The notes beneath the pieces were generated by a model. It searched no databases. It had not been told where the DNA came from and saw only the letters and a list, made by a program, of their open reading frames with translations. The translations under genes were made by a program, and so were the position numbers. From Crossaster papposus (Eukaryota; Echinodermata; Asteroidea; Velatida; Solasteridae), in contig JBAIAA010000238.1 of assembly GCA_037893245.1 (NCBI GenBank), positions 62,001-126,000 on the forward strand: 64,000 nucleotides of DNA, given 5' to 3'. Below are positions 62,255 to 64,000 of the stretch, one piece after another (the stretch's first letter is position 1; the number at the start of each line of letters is the position of its first letter).

Positions 62255-62596
62255 TTAAAGGTAGGATTCACCATTGATAATTGCTTGAATTATCATGAAT
62301 GGGTGGATTCGGTGGAGGGTTGTATCTTATAGTACATGTAAATATCGTTTAACTGACCTGTCTAAAGTTTTACAATCGTGGATGCCAAGAAAAGCACAAA
62401 AAAACGATTGTTTTCAACCAGGATTAAGCAGTTATTATGTCCGGCGATCGCAAATTTTTCGGCATGATTAAAAGATATCTATAGCGCACTTATTTTGCTA
62501 GATGCCTAGAATCATTACTTTCAAATGAGTAAGATATTTCTTAATAATTTGGTGTAAATATTTTTGATATCTGCAATTGGTGTATCCTACCTTTAA
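62255..62596 (+). mobile_element. TTAA MITE family A (full length)
   Basis: TTAA with AGGTAGGATTCACCATTGAT at the left and TTGGTGTATCCTACCT with TTAA at the right. Confidence 0.85.
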
Positions 62597-62599
62597 ATT

Positions 62600-63255
62600 G
62601 ATGACGCTTGTGAATTTGCAGTTGACACACTGTAAAGCTCGCTGTAATCTTGCTGGCAATAGCACACTATGTGGCAATATTAGTGTAGATCTTTATGAAC
62701 AAGCTGAAATGGAACTTTAGATATTACAATTTTGGGGTCGAGTTTTTTTTTTAAACAAAATTATCGTGTACAATGTACTCGGTTTCCAAATACCCATTAA
62801 TGTACGCCCCTACTCTGTACCCCAAATGAAAGAAAGACATTTTATGTATGCCATGATAGTTTTTTTTCTGAAAATGGTGCCAAACGATGGCAAACTACAC
62901 AATAACGTGTGATCCGAGTTGTCATGTTTCATAGTCTGGTAGATAATCTGAAACAGTGTTTACCCACTGGTGTAATTGTATCCGTTTACAAAGACAAAAT
63001 TGTACTCTAATTTTTAATACTCGTTCCCAGAACATAATACTACATGTACATTGTACAAACCATATAAATGATGCACATTGGAAAATGGCCCATGATTGCG
63101 TATAATTTTGTAACAGGGGCAGTTGATAAGTCTGTAGCTTAGAAAGGTAGATGCAGTTTCCACTAAATTTTTATGCTGTTCAACCTGTTAAATGATTAAG
63201 TTTGTTAAACTGCATAATTGTCTGCATGCGTTTATGTGGTCTCTTGTTGGCCGTG
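62600..63255. other. Intergenic stretch, nothing recognised
   Basis: AT-rich DNA with several TGTAC(A)TTGTAC-type short palindromes. No reading frame or repeat ends could be supported. Confidence 0.45.
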
Positions 63256-63700
63256 TGGTTATAATAATAATAATAATGTATTCTTAATAGAGCGTTTTAC
63301 ATAAAAATCTTAAAACGCTTTACAAAATATAAAAATTACATAAAAAGTAAACCAATTAGTTAAAAAGTAGATTTAAAAAGTAGTTGTTAACAATAATGCC
63401 TTTTAAAAATATAGGTCTTAAGATGCGATTTAAAAATTCCCACTTCGTTAAAATTTCTTAAATAAGCAGGAAGTCTGTTCCACATAGTAGGAGCATATAT
63501 TGCAAAAGCCCGATCACCATATGCCTTGCTGGGCTTTGGACGAACCTTAGGATGGTCGAGCTTTACTCCATTACAGCTTTTAGTGTGAATGTTGGAAACA
63601 TGAACTGATACTCAGTGAGGTACTGTGGCGCTGAATCACTATGGCGTATGAGTTTTAAAATAATACAAAGAATCTTTAATTCAACCCGCACCGTAACCAG
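63256..63700 (-). mobile_element. LINE 3' end with ORF2 C-terminus
   Basis: On minus, the frame ending at a stop at 63387 reads ...LDHPKVRPKPSKAYGDRAFA, then IYAPTMWNRLPAYLRN, FNEVGIFKSHLKTYIFKRHY. The YGDRAF...APTMWN.LP...R....FK..LKT..F block is the conserved C-terminus of many non-LTR retrotransposon ORF2 proteins. It is followed by a short 3' UTR with AAAACGCTCTATTAAGAATA and a (TTA)n tail at 63262-63276. The frame upstream has a stop (near 63571). A 5'-truncated dead copy. Confidence 0.85.
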
Positions 63701-63769
63701 AAGCCAATGTAAGTATGCGAGTCATATCTGCATATGCAACAGTACGGATCGCATGCGGAAATACTGTAC

Positions 63770-63960
63770 TTTTAAGGGTTAGCCTCGCATTTTTAATTAA
63801 AATTTGGGAACATTTGATTTATCTTGAACAATAAAAATGGTAAGGGAATAGCCTTGCTTTGTAATTAAAATTGGACAAAATTAGATTATTTTAAGAAATA
63901 AAAAATGATAAGGGGTTAGCCTTGCATAAAATTGGTGGAAATATATTTTTTCTTTGAAAA
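63770..63960. repeat. ~68-bp tandem repeat, three diverged units
   Basis: AGCC(T/C)(T/C)GC(A/T)T begins near 63781, 63850 and 63918, each preceded by AAGGG-type sequence and followed by AATTAAAATT and a purine-rich stretch. The last unit runs into the window end. Confidence 0.65.
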
Positions 63961-64000
63961 AAAAATGACACCTACAGGGCCGGCTCTGTGTTCAGGATGA

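Overview
The window looks like nuclear DNA from an invertebrate animal. Protein-coding exons are few and spread out, with GT/AG introns and animal-type domains. They sit in AT-rich DNA packed with foldback and short inverted-repeat transposons. The repeat style and the very frequent TACATGTA motif resemble marine deuterostomes (echinoderm, hemichordate or amphioxus), but no single gene here fixes the phylum. No bacterial operons, rRNA genes, intact tRNA genes or CRISPR arrays were seen.

Three real genes can be read, all on the + strand. (1) A secreted protein of about 228 residues with a farnesoic-acid O-methyltransferase-type (Methyltransf_FA) domain: a signal-peptide exon at 16760-16964, then exons at 32196-32357 and 32998-33317, all joined in phase 1. 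(2) A complete five-exon gene for a 144-residue ankyrin-repeat protein (37088-55678). (3) The last two coding exons of a DDX5/DDX17-type DEAD-box RNA helicase (57565-58892), with its RGG-rich and Q-rich tail and a long 3' region. An RG-repeat/AT-hook reading frame at 5359-5965 (minus) is a possible fourth gene or a transposon gene.

Layout. 1-16.8 kb: two copies of a segmental duplication (about 1.37-5.29 kb and 6.60-16.8 kb). Both carry the promoter region of gene 1, but only the second keeps the whole first exon. The second copy is swollen by a foldback element and a 4.85 kb composite P-element-like insertion (8356-13206). 17-32 kb: the first intron of gene 1, holding three roughly 3 kb tandem units (20055-29809) made largely of foldback elements. 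33.6-36.8 kb: a second copy of the window's first 1.7 kb and a third partial copy of the duplicated block. 37-56 kb: the ankyrin gene, whose introns hold a 1 kb 12-bp minisatellite enclosed in terminal inverted repeats, many MITEs, nested PIF/Harbinger-type elements, a LINE reverse-transcriptase relic and a 4.64 kb element with about 730-bp terminal inverted repeats. 57-64 kb: the helicase 3' end, its 3' region, further MITEs and a LINE 3' end.

The genes show no sign of working together. The main interest is transposon biology: paralogous empty sites inside the window let several insertions, their target-site duplications and one apparent P-type excision scar be read directly. All family calls come from reading the sequence; none was checked by a search.
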